Assembly: GCA_002336035.1 (NCBI GenBank)
Contig: DDED01000053.1
Location: forward strand, 1-22,229
Direction of reading: 5' to 3'
Origin: Cellvibrionales bacterium UBA1963
Lineage (GTDB): Bacteria > Pseudomonadota > Gammaproteobacteria > Pseudomonadales > UBA7434
DNA: 22,229 bases
Numbering within the stretch: the stretch's first letter is position 1; every line of letters starts with the position of its first letter. Position numbers and translations under genes: made by a program. Shown here one piece after another: positions 1-7,100 of the stretch. The notes under the pieces were generated by a model. That model did no database searches. It saw only the letters and a list, made by a program, of their open reading frames with translations, and had not been told where the DNA came from.

Positions 1-569
1 CGTTCGGCCACTCTTGCACGCAATCGCGTCATAGGGACTCGCCGTTCGGTTCGATCACCTGAAAACCCTACGTCAGTCGTTACAGTTGCAGCAGGTTGAG
101 CCTCATCAACACGCTGTGATACAGATGTTTTGCGCCGATCAATAACGGCTTGCACGTCCTCTTTTGTTACCCTGCCAGCCTTTCCCGTTCCCGTTACCTC
201 AGCATTGTCGACACCTTTTTCAGCCATCATTTTTTTCGCTGCAGGGCTAATAATGAGTTCAGCATTATCACCATTCATTTCTGCTTCTAATTCATTAATA
301 CCCACTGCTGGCGCAGGTGATTCGGCTATTTCTCCCGCTTCAAAGTGTGCAATCAACTCATCACTTATCACGGTTTCGCCTTCGGATTTGAATATGTTCG
401 CTAACGCGCCTTGCGCGGGTGCGTTGATTTCGATGACGACTTTATCGGTCTCTATATCAGCGATTAGCTCATCTCTTAGGCAAGCCTCGCCTGGTTTTTT
501 ATACCACGTGGCAATGGTTCCATCGGCAACTGACTCAGGGAATGAGGGTGCTTTAATTTCAATAGTCAT
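1..569 (-). CDS. sucB: 2-oxoglutarate dehydrogenase E2 (dihydrolipoamide succinyltransferase), 5' part only
   Basis: This is the core E2 subunit of the 2-oxoglutarate dehydrogenase complex, which transfers the succinyl group from the E1-bound intermediate to CoA through a lipoyl arm. About 189 codons are present and the gene leaves the window at position 1, so most of the catalytic domain is missing. Residues 1-75 form a lipoyl domain, with the lipoylated lysine at K43 in the motif ETDKVV. A flexible linker follows, then an E3-binding domain around residues 108-145 (ISPAAKKMMAEKGV and GRVTKEDV), then the start of the acyltransferase domain (RRVPMTRLRARVAE). The ATG at 567-569 is preceded by an AAAGAG ribosome site. 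It lies 58 bp downstream of sucA in the same direction, so cotranscription is likely. The identification is firm; the E2 could only be confused with that of pyruvate dehydrogenase, and the sucA neighbour argues against that. Confidence 0.96.
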   Translation of the reverse strand, partial: MTIEIKAPSFPESVADGTIATWYKKPGEACLRDELIADIETDKVVIEINAPAQGALANIFKSEGETVISDELIAHFEAGEIAESPAPAVGINELEAEMNGDNAELIISPAAKKMMAEKGVDNAEVTGTGKAGRVTKEDVQAVIDRRKTSVSQRVDEAQPAATVTTDVGFSGDRTERRVPMTRLRARVAE

Positions 570-627
570 AACTAAATGCTCTTTCCATAAATGCTAAATT
601 AATTGGCCAATGACCAAACTATAATTT

Positions 628-3486
628 TTACTCTAAAGGTAATTCTAAGGCAATTGAGACCAGTCGTTTCTGCTGTTGCAAATGCAAGGCCATATAGCCT
701 GCAGCTGGGGAGGCTGATGACTGCCTGCCAGCAAAGCTCAGCGATAAGTCTTTGTTAATAAGATCTAAAACACGGCGTAATCGGTGCTGACTAGTATACC
801 ATGCGCCCTGATTTTTAGGCTCTTCTTGGCACCACACAACACTTTCAAGACGGCTATAATCAGCAATCGCAGCAAACATTTCCGCATCTGGAAATGGATA
901 CAATTGCTCTAATCTAATAATCGCAACGTGATCCAGTTGATGTTCTCGTCGCGCCTCTAACAAATCAAAATAGACTTTACCGCTACAGACCACTAGGCGT
1001 TTAACACTGTGTGAATCAATATCATCAATTTCAGCAATGACATTATGAAACTGACCCTCTGAAAAATCTTCTAAACTTGAGGCAGCCTGTTTATGCCGCA
1101 ATAAACTTTTCGGTGACATCACGACCAACGGTCGACGCAAAGGGCGAACCGCCTGACGACGTAATAAATGAAAGATTTGCGATGCACTGGTCGGCGTGCA
1201 AACTTGAATATTATGCTCTGCACACATTTGCAAGTAACGCTCTAAACGTGCAGATGAGTGCTCAGGTCCCTGACCCTCATAGCCATGTGGCAACAGCATT
1301 GTCAGACCACATAAACGCCCCCACTTATGCTCACCGCTGGCAATAAATTGATCTATAACCACTTGCGCGCCATTGGCAAAGTCACCGAACTGGGCTTCCC
1401 AAATCACTAATCCGGTTGGGCTAGTTGTGGCGTAACCATATTCAAAACCTAGGACCGCCATCTCAGAGAGCAATGAATCATAGATTTCAAATTCAGCATT
1501 ACTTTCGGCCAAAGCACCAAGAGGAATAAAGGTTTCAGCCGTTGTTTGATCATGCAAAACTGCATGGCGGTGGGAAAAAGTGCCTCGCCCGACGTCTTGT
1601 CCGGTAATCCTAACGGGGTAACCTTGCTCCAATAAAGTTGCGTATGCTAATGTTTCACCAAACCCCCAATTGCCAGGCATCGCGCCGGCACCCATTTTTA
1701 CCCGGTCTTCAATGATTTTTTTAACCTGACGCTGCAAAGCAAATCCTTCAGGGACATGAGAAACCGACTGGGCTAGCTGCTGAAGCTTCTCAAGTGGGTA
1801 GCGTGTGTCGCCACGCACCTCCCAGTCATGGGCTAAAAAAGGGGTCCAATCCACAAACAATTCTTCATTAGGCTTTTTAACGAGACTTTTCACAACGTGA
1901 TCGCCGCTTTCGAGTGCTAGGCGGTAATCGTCTTCCATTTGTCGCACTTCTTGCAGGCTTATTATACCCTCGTCAACCAATTTTCTCGCATAGATCTCAC
2001 GCGTAGTCGGTTGAGCTTTTATTGCGCTATACATTAATGGCTGCGTGCCAGAAGGTTCATCGGCCTCATTATGACCGCGGCGCCGATAACACAGTAAGTC
2101 AATGACCACGTCGCGTTTAAATTGCTGACGAAAATCTAATGCCATCTGCGTCACGAATAAGACGGCCTCAGGATCATCACCATTCACATGAAAAATAGGG
2201 GCCTGTACCATCTTAGCGCAATCAGTGCAGTATTCCGAAGAACGCGAGTCTTCAACATGCGAGGTCGTAAAACCCACTTGATTATTGATGACAATATGAA
2301 CGGAGCCACCAGTTTTATAAGCCCGCGTCTGTGACATTTGAAAGGTTTCCATTACCACGCCTTGACCGGCAAACGCCGCATCGCCGTGCATAATAATAGG
2401 GATAACCTGATCACGGTCAATGTTTTTACGTCGATCTTGGCGAGCTCGGACTGACCCCTCAACCACCGGTGAAACCACTTCAAGGTGCGAGGGATTAAAT
2501 GCTAAGGCAAGATGTAACTCACCGCCGGCAGTCATCACATTCGATGAGAACCCCTGGTGATACTTAACATCACCAGAGGAATTAAAAATGGCCTTACCTT
2601 CAAATTCATCAAAGAGCTCTGAGGGCTGCTTGCCCAAGGTATTGATTAAAACATTGAGTCGGCCACGATGCGCCATACCGATAACAATTTCTTTCGCTGC
2701 ATAAGAGCCGGCTCGTTGAACCAATTCATCGAGCATTGGAATAAGACTTTCTCCCCCTTCGAGGCCAAAGCGCTTTGTGCCTGGGTAGCGTGAACCCAAA
2801 TACTTTTCTAAACCTTCGGCGGCCGTCAATCGCTCGAGGAGATGCCGTTTAGTATCAAGATTAAACTCCGGCGAGGAGCGAACACCGTCCATTCGTTTTT
2901 GAATCCACTGCCGCTGCTCTGTATCGACAATGTGCATCGTTTCAGCGCCAATAGAGCCACAGTAAGTTTGCTCTAAGGCGTCAACAATCTCACCTAAACT
3001 GGCTTGATCTTTACCAATGTAAAAAACACCCGTCTGAAACTCAGTATCATAGTCAGCAGGACTCAATTGATGATAGGCAGGGTCTAGATCTGGCACGGGC
3101 TCTCGATGCAAAAGACCCAATGGATCAATATTGGCTTTTTGATGGCCTCTCTGCCGATACGCACTGATGAGTTGCAATACGCGAATCTGTTTTTGCTCGT
3201 GCTCAGTCGCAAGACTATCAGCCACTGTCGCTCTAACTGCGCCTCTTTTTTGACGGGCCAGTTCGAGAAAATGTGCTCTTATGGTCCCGTGTGGAATATC
3301 GGGGCGAATATTACCGTTAACTCTCGGTAATTTATCAAAACAATCACGCCAGTCTTGACCGACTGCGTTGGGTGATTCGAGATAAGTCTCGTACATCGCT
3401 TCAACATAATCGGCATTACCACCGGATATGTAGGACGATCGCAACCAATGATCCATTGGATGCTGCTGCTGGGGAGACTCCGACAT
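628..3486 (-). CDS. sucA: 2-oxoglutarate dehydrogenase E1 component
   Basis: This is the thiamine-diphosphate-dependent E1 subunit that decarboxylates 2-oxoglutarate in the TCA cycle. The product is about 952 residues, against 933 in E. coli. The N-terminus has the SucA-type E2-interaction segment (DHWLRSSYISGGNADYVE). The ThDP-binding region carries HGDAAFAGQGVVMET starting near residue 366, and the C-terminal transketolase-like pyrimidine domain (TGQDVGRGTFSHRHAVLHDQ) follows. I chose the ATG at 3484-3486. An in-frame GTG three codons upstream (3495) would add only MTR and has no better ribosome site. The gene lies between sdhB (222-bp gap) and sucB (58-bp gap), the standard gammaproteobacterial order. 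A weak promoter candidate precedes it at 3525-3552. Nothing looks truncated or frameshifted. Confidence 0.97.
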   Translation of the reverse strand: MSESPQQQHPMDHWLRSSYISGGNADYVEAMYETYLESPNAVGQDWRDCFDKLPRVNGNIRPDIPHGTIRAHFLELARQKRGAVRATVADSLATEHEQKQIRVLQLISAYRQRGHQKANIDPLGLLHREPVPDLDPAYHQLSPADYDTEFQTGVFYIGKDQASLGEIVDALEQTYCGSIGAETMHIVDTEQRQWIQKRMDGVRSSPEFNLDTKRHLLERLTAAEGLEKYLGSRYPGTKRFGLEGGESLIPMLDELVQRAGSYAAKEIVIGMAHRGRLNVLINTLGKQPSELFDEFEGKAIFNSSGDVKYHQGFSSNVMTAGGELHLALAFNPSHLEVVSPVVEGSVRARQDRRKNIDRDQVIPIIMHGDAAFAGQGVVMETFQMSQTRAYKTGGSVHIVINNQVGFTTSHVEDSRSSEYCTDCAKMVQAPIFHVNGDDPEAVLFVTQMALDFRQQFKRDVVIDLLCYRRRGHNEADEPSGTQPLMYSAIKAQPTTREIYARKLVDEGIISLQEVRQMEDDYRLALESGDHVVKSLVKKPNEELFVDWTPFLAHDWEVRGDTRYPLEKLQQLAQSVSHVPEGFALQRQVKKIIEDRVKMGAGAMPGNWGFGETLAYATLLEQGYPVRITGQDVGRGTFSHRHAVLHDQTTAETFIPLGALAESNAEFEIYDSLLSEMAVLGFEYGYATTSPTGLVIWEAQFGDFANGAQVVIDQFIASGEHKWGRLCGLTMLLPHGYEGQGPEHSSARLERYLQMCAEHNIQVCTPTSASQIFHLLRRQAVRPLRRPLVVMSPKSLLRHKQAASSLEDFSEGQFHNVIAEIDDIDSHSVKRLVVCSGKVYFDLLEARREHQLDHVAIIRLEQLYPFPDAEMFAAIADYSRLESVVWCQEEPKNQGAWYTSQHRLRRVLDLINKDLSLSFAGRQSSASPAAGYMALHLQQQKRLVSIALELPLE

Positions 3487-3518
3487 TCTAGTCACTCAAA
3501 TATAGATAGGGAATTGTT

Positions 3519-3677
3519 ATGATAAGTGTATCGCGAATAACGATGGGGACAAGCAGGAAAATTGCTAATTCTTCTCAGAAAAAAACTGCAATGCTAACTA
3601 AGCAAGCGATGAGACGATGGAAATCACGCGAAAAGCCAGTAGCGAATGGCAAAAAGTATCATGGAGGTAACTATTGA
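3519..3677 (+). CDS. possible 52-residue basic small protein (antisense to the sdhB-sucA gap)
   Basis: A 52-codon frame fills most of the sdhB-sucA intergenic gap on the opposite strand. It opens with ATG at 3519, seven bases after an AGGGA ribosome-site-like string, and ends in TGA at 3675-3677. The predicted product is very basic, with roughly a quarter Lys/Arg and a single Glu (for example MRRWKSREKPVANGKKY near residues 31-47). It has no membrane segment and no domain I recognise. Early codons include ATA, AGG and GGG, which are uncommon in the neighbouring genes. It may be a chance frame in the leader of sucA. Conservation of the protein sequence in relatives would be the deciding evidence. 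Confidence 0.2.
   Translation: MISVSRITMGTSRKIANSSQKKTAMLTKQAMRRWKSREKPVANGKKYHGGNY
3525..3552 (-). promoter_or_regulatory. weak sigma70-like promoter candidate before sucA
   Basis: Read on the minus strand, TTGTCC (3547-3552) and TACACT (3525-3530) are separated by 16 bp, each with four of six consensus matches. Transcription would start about 30 nt before the sucA ATG. It would allow sucAB to be transcribed independently of sdhAB. This is a pattern match only. Confidence 0.3.
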
Positions 3678-3708
3678 TTCAATTTGAATGGCTGTGATGA
3701 CCTCAAAA

Positions 3709-4407
3709 TTAAAGGCCAAGCAACATGGATCGAATATGCCCTATGGCCTTGGTTGGGTTTAAACCCTTCGGGCACACTGAGACGCAATTTTGGATACCGT
3801 GACAGCGAAAGACACTGAAAGGGTCGGACAATCCCTCTAATCTTGATTCCGCCTCATTATCTCGACTATCAGCTAAAAATCGGTACGCCTGCAATAAGCC
3901 TGCCGGACCAATAAACTTATCAGGATTCCACCAAAAAGAAGGGCAACTGGTTGAGCAACAAGCGCATAAAATGCACTCATACAAACCATCTAACTTTTCA
4001 CGCTCTTCAGGGGTTTGCATACGCTCTATTCCCGATGCAGGGATATCGCCTTGTAAATACGGTTTTACTTTTTCGTATTGAGCATAAAATTGGCTCATGT
4101 CGATGACTAAGTCACGAATAACCGGCAATCCGGGCAACGGACGTAATTCTAATTTATTCTTTTTAACGACTTCTGACAGAGGTTTGATGCAGGCCAGTCC
4201 GTTTTTTCCGTTCATATTCATGCCATCAGAGCCGCAGACACCCTCGCGGCATGAGCGACGGTAAGCCAAAGACGGATCTTCAGCTTTTAATAGCTCAAGC
4301 ACGTCAAGCACCATCATGTCTTTACCGTTGGTATCGACTTGATACTCTTTCATGTAAGGCTCAGAATCCTGCGCTGGATCATATCGGTAAATGCTGACCT
4401 GTAACAT
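3709..4407 (-). CDS. sdhB: succinate dehydrogenase iron-sulfur subunit
   Basis: This is the Fe-S subunit of complex II, carrying electrons from FAD in SdhA to the quinone site. The product is 232 residues (E. coli 238). The [2Fe-2S] region has C53, C58, D61 and C73 (SCREGVCGSDG to LAC). The [4Fe-4S] and [3Fe-4S] ligands lie in CILCACCSTSC (145-155) and in C202, C208 and C212. Quinone-site residues W160 and H203, equivalent to E. coli W164 and H207, are kept. The start at 4405-4407 is preferred over an in-frame ATG at 4425, because the GAAGGA ribosome site for 4407 lies over that upstream start and the shorter form matches the family N-terminus (SIYRYDP). It follows sdhA by 131 bp that hold a tandem repeat and a hairpin. 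Confidence 0.97.
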   Translation of the reverse strand: MLQVSIYRYDPAQDSEPYMKEYQVDTNGKDMMVLDVLELLKAEDPSLAYRRSCREGVCGSDGMNMNGKNGLACIKPLSEVVKKNKLELRPLPGLPVIRDLVIDMSQFYAQYEKVKPYLQGDIPASGIERMQTPEEREKLDGLYECILCACCSTSCPSFWWNPDKFIGPAGLLQAYRFLADSRDNEAESRLEGLSDPFSVFRCHGIQNCVSVCPKGLNPTKAIGHIRSMLLGL

Positions 4408-4450
4408 AATGCTTATTTCCTTCATAACCTAAGAGAGGCTTCGCTTAACT

Positions 4451-4490
4451 CTTTAGAGGTGATCGAATCACCTCTAAAGTATTTTTTTGT
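4451..4490 (+). terminator. 13-bp perfect hairpin followed by a T run (plus-strand terminator geometry)
   Basis: Arms 4451-4463 (CTTTAGAGGTGAT) and 4467-4479 pair perfectly over 13 bp around a 3-nt loop. On the plus strand a TATTTTTTT run follows at 4480-4488, the form of an intrinsic terminator. No annotated plus-strand gene lies upstream, so it would stop antisense transcription coming out of sdhB. On the sense strand of sdhAB the same stem has A residues before it and no U run after it, so there it would be an mRNA stem in the sdhA-sdhB spacer, not a terminator. Confidence 0.5.
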
Positions 4491-4529
4491 CTAAACACAG
4501 TACTAATTTTTTTGCCTAAACACAGTACT
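4482..4529. repeat. two-copy tandem direct repeat, period 25 bp
   Basis: Copies at 4482-4504 and 4507-4529 match at 22 of 23 positions (mismatch T4490 versus C4515). Each has seven T, then G, one variable base, then CTAAACACAGTACT. The repeat lies between the sdhA stop codon and the 13-bp hairpin. It could be a local duplication or a duplicated protein- or RNA-binding site. No known element was recognised. Confidence 0.85.
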
Positions 4530-4538
4530 GATAGTCCG

Positions 4539-6314
4539 CTAATACACCCTTGCTTTAGGCTCAAAGGTGTCGACCGTTAATGGTTCGAAATTAACCCCAC
4601 GCTTGCTGACGCGCTTATCTTTTGCAAAATACATCGAATGACAAAGCCAATTCTTATCATCTCTGTCTTGAAAGTCATCGCGCGCATGCGCTCCACGACT
4701 TTCTTTACGAACATTCGCAGAAATAGCGGTCGCTTCAGCCACTTCAAATAAGTTGTGCAACTCCAGAGCCTCAATACGCGCCGTGTTAAACGCATCACTC
4801 TTATCAACCAATGTTGCTTCCATTATCCGGCCACGCAAATCGTCAAGTTGTTTGACGCCTTCATCCATTTTATCACCGGTTCTAAATACACCGAAGTACA
4901 ACTGCATGATATTTTGTAATTCTTTCCTTAGGGCAGGAACACTCTCTCCGTTGCCTTTATTTTCATTGAGACGAGTGACCCGATCAAGACCTCTTTCAAT
5001 ATCAGTCTGACTCGCATCGCGATGCTCAATACCTTCACCTAAGGCTTTCTCAATAAACAATCCAGAGGCACGACCAAAGACAACCAAATCCAACAGTGAG
5101 TTCCCCCCCAATCGATTCGCGCCATGCACCGACACACATGCTATCTCGCCGCAGGCATACAAACCCTCAACGACTTCGTCTTCACCCGCTGCATTTTGCG
5201 TCAAAGCTTGGCCATGAACATTGGTAGGGATACCGCCCATCATGTAATGGCACGTTGGTACGACCGGCACCGGCGCATAGACAGGATCAACATGCGCGAA
5301 TGTCTCTGATAGTTCACAAATGCCTGGTAGACGGCTGTGGAGTACTTCTTGCCCTAAATGATCAAGTTTCAAAAATACGTGGTCGCCATCAGGGCCGCAG
5401 CCGCGGCCTTCGAGAATTTCCAATACCATCGAGCGGGCCACCACATCTCGGCCGGCTAAATCTTTAGCATTGGGGGCATAGCGCTCCATGAATCTCTCAC
5501 CATCCTTGTTGATTAAATAGCCGCCTTCGCCTCGGCATCCCTCGGTCACAAGCGTGCCCGCACCATAGATGCCGGTCGGGTGAAACTGCCACATTTCCAT
5601 GTCTTGAAGGGGCACGTCAGCTCGGATCGCCATACCAACACCATCACCCGTATTAATGTGTGCATTCGTAGTTGAGGCATAGATTCTGCCGGCTCCCCCA
5701 GTGGCGAAGACAGTAGCTTTTGATTTAACGTAAACGGTTTCTCCCGTCTCAATGCAAATAGCAATGACACCAACCACCACCCCATCTTGATTCTTGACTA
5801 AATCGGTGGCGTACCATTCGTTTAAAAATACCGTGTTGTTCTTGATGTTGGCTTGATAGAGCGTGTGCAACAAAGCATGGCCCGTTCTGTCAGCTGCCGC
5901 GCAAGTCCGCGCGGCCTGGCCGCCAGCCCCAAAATCCTTTGATTGACCACCAAAGGGGCGCTGATAAATTCGACCAGATTCTGTGCGGCTGAAAGGCAAA
6001 CCCAAGTGCTCAAGCTCAAAAATGGCTTCTGGGCCAACACTGCACATGTATTCGACTGCGTCTTGGTCACTAATATAATCAGAGCCTTTGACCGTGTCAT
6101 ACATATGCCACCGCCAATCGTCGTCAGGGTCAGAGCTTGCGATTGAGCAAGTAATGCCACCTTGAGCTGATACTGTATGAGAACGAGTCGGAAAGACTTT
6201 GGAGATCACGGCTGTTTTGTAACCAGACTGTGCCAATTGAAGTGCGGCTCTCATGCCTGCACCGCCACCACCGACGATAACCCCGTCATAAGTAAGCGTT
6301 CTAATATTTGCCAT
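4539..6314 (-). CDS. sdhA: succinate dehydrogenase flavoprotein subunit
   Basis: This is the catalytic subunit of complex II, oxidising succinate to fumarate with covalently bound FAD. The product is 591 residues (E. coli 588). The N-terminal dinucleotide fold is GVIVGGGGAGMRAA (11-24). H46 in PTRSHTVSAQGG is the expected FAD-linkage histidine. Substrate-site elements include QFHPTGIYG, FMERYAPNAKDLAGRDVV and the C-terminal HGANRLGGNSLLDLV. The ATG at 6312-6314 has an AAGG ribosome site about 6 nt upstream. It is the first gene of the minus-strand sdhAB-sucAB block, and sdhCD, usually just upstream, are instead beyond gltA on the other strand. A sigma70-like promoter at 6643-6671 would give a leader of roughly 320 nt. 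Confidence 0.98.
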   Translation of the reverse strand: MANIRTLTYDGVIVGGGGAGMRAALQLAQSGYKTAVISKVFPTRSHTVSAQGGITCSIASSDPDDDWRWHMYDTVKGSDYISDQDAVEYMCSVGPEAIFELEHLGLPFSRTESGRIYQRPFGGQSKDFGAGGQAARTCAAADRTGHALLHTLYQANIKNNTVFLNEWYATDLVKNQDGVVVGVIAICIETGETVYVKSKATVFATGGAGRIYASTTNAHINTGDGVGMAIRADVPLQDMEMWQFHPTGIYGAGTLVTEGCRGEGGYLINKDGERFMERYAPNAKDLAGRDVVARSMVLEILEGRGCGPDGDHVFLKLDHLGQEVLHSRLPGICELSETFAHVDPVYAPVPVVPTCHYMMGGIPTNVHGQALTQNAAGEDEVVEGLYACGEIACVSVHGANRLGGNSLLDLVVFGRASGLFIEKALGEGIEHRDASQTDIERGLDRVTRLNENKGNGESVPALRKELQNIMQLYFGVFRTGDKMDEGVKQLDDLRGRIMEATLVDKSDAFNTARIEALELHNLFEVAEATAISANVRKESRGAHARDDFQDRDDKNWLCHSMYFAKDKRVSKRGVNFEPLTVDTFEPKARVY

Positions 6315-6572
6315 GCTGCCTTAACTCCAATCACTGCGGTTAGTTGACCTTCGCAGTATCTTTATGGTTAAAAATTAAGTCACTGTTTAAGTAACCTTTT
6401 ATTGGCACACTACTGGGCGAAGTGCTAAACCAAAATACTCTTTAATATTACGCTAATTCGGTGTTTCAGGATTCATCCTCTTACAAAAAAACAAGACATT
6501 TTCTAGAAAAACAAGTAATGCCCCTGCTATTGAGATCGCTTCTTGTTTACAGCGCGCATAACGCGTTAAACA

Positions 6573-6585
6573 TTGACGACGTCAA
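6573..6585. repeat. 13-bp palindrome TTGACG-A-CGTCAA
   Basis: Six-bp arms pair perfectly around one central base. It lies inside the predicted sdhA leader, about 58 bp downstream of the sdhA promoter -10. A transcription-factor operator is possible. The arms resemble a -35 hexamer in both directions, but no well-placed -10 was found to go with them. Confidence 0.5.
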
Positions 6586-6642
6586 GGCTCTCAGAAAACG
6601 ACCGGTGAAAAACCTCGTAACGTCCCACTTTAAAGCTGCGAG

Positions 6643-6671
6643 ATTATAGACATCAAGTGGTTTATAAACAA
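6643..6671 (-). promoter_or_regulatory. sigma70-like promoter candidate for sdhAB
   Basis: On the minus strand TTGTTT (6666-6671) and a perfect TATAAT (6643-6648) are separated by 17 bp. The predicted start near 6636 leaves about a 320-nt leader before the sdhA ATG. The -10 is strong and the -35 only partial (TTG). Confidence 0.5.
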
Positions 6672-6738
6672 TAAAAGTCGTCTGCAGAGCAGCGTTTATG
6701 CGCGGAATAGTGCATTAAAATGACAATTTAAGTCGAGA

Positions 6739-6761
6739 GATTGCAAATTCGCTTTGCAATC
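6739..6761. repeat. 9-bp inverted repeat, operator-like
   Basis: Arms GATTGCAAA (6739-6747) and TTTGCAATC (6753-6761) pair perfectly around a 5-bp centre. The site ends 27 bp before the -35 of the plus-strand promoter, a position typical of an activator site. The cognate regulator is unknown. Confidence 0.55.
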
Positions 6762-6788
6762 CGAAAGATTCATTAGATTCATAACTGA

Positions 6789-6816
6789 TTGACAAAAAAG
6801 TCGAGCGCTCTATAGT
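6789..6816 (+). promoter_or_regulatory. strong sigma70-like promoter candidate for gltA-sdhCD
   Basis: A perfect TTGACA (6789-6794) and TATAGT (6811-6816, five of six matches) are separated by 16 bp. Transcription would start near 6823, leaving about 280 nt of leader before the gltA ATG. It is the best promoter match seen in the window. An independent small RNA starting here is an alternative. Confidence 0.6.
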
Positions 6817-7025
6817 TATCAGCCGGAATGAACCGAGATGACAAAAAATGGTGGCGATTAGCCCTTACACGTTTAACGAACGCGTCATGCAGTAGTCATC
6901 CTTACTTCGGCATGCACGTTATGTGACGATGCCTGGTCAGCCCAAATCTGACTCTAAAGTAACAATTTAGATGAGCTAAATCTATCTGCGACTGCCAATT
7001 TACGACAAAAAAAGGTAAAATGTTC

Positions 7026-7045
7026 CATGAGATAACGATCTCATG
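7026..7045. repeat. 8-bp inverted repeat upstream of the gltA start
   Basis: Arms CATGAGAT (7026-7033) and ATCTCATG (7038-7045) pair perfectly around AACG. The repeat ends 55 bp before the gltA ATG and lies within its predicted leader. It could be an operator or an mRNA hairpin. There is no T run, so it is not a terminator. Confidence 0.5.
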
Positions 7046-7100
7046 CTTACAAAGATATGAATTGACACAAAGAACTTAATGCAAAGAACAGGACTAAATA

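Larger units (their letters stand above)
6315..7100. promoter_or_regulatory. 786-bp divergent control region between sdhA and gltA
   Basis: This stretch has no convincing gene. It contains promoter candidates in both directions (6643-6671 minus, 6789-6816 plus) and three perfect inverted repeats (6573-6585, 6739-6761, 7026-7045). Both transcripts would therefore have long leaders, about 320 nt for sdhA and about 280 nt for gltA. In E. coli the corresponding gltA-sdhC region is controlled by CRP, ArcA and small RNAs. No clear CRP or ArcA box was found here by eye. Confidence 0.7.

Noticed and set aside
130..597. Plus-strand open frame of 155 codons
   Set aside because: It is antisense to sucB, whose translated product is unmistakable; the plus-strand product is a Ser/Ala-rich shadow.
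3663..3697. GGAGGT followed by a TTG-initiated 7-codon frame
   Set aside because: Too short to support; probably chance.
4408..4425. Upstream start for sdhB adding MKEISI
   Set aside because: The added codons cover the ribosome site for the 4407 start and do not match the family N-terminus.
6461..6649. 62-codon frame (GTG start) in the sdhA-gltA spacer
   Set aside because: No ribosome site, no recognisable domain, and it overlaps the predicted sdhA promoter and leader on the other strand.
6315..7100. CRP or ArcA boxes in the gltA-sdhA region
   Set aside because: TGTGA and GTTAA-like half sites occur singly, with no convincing full site by eye.
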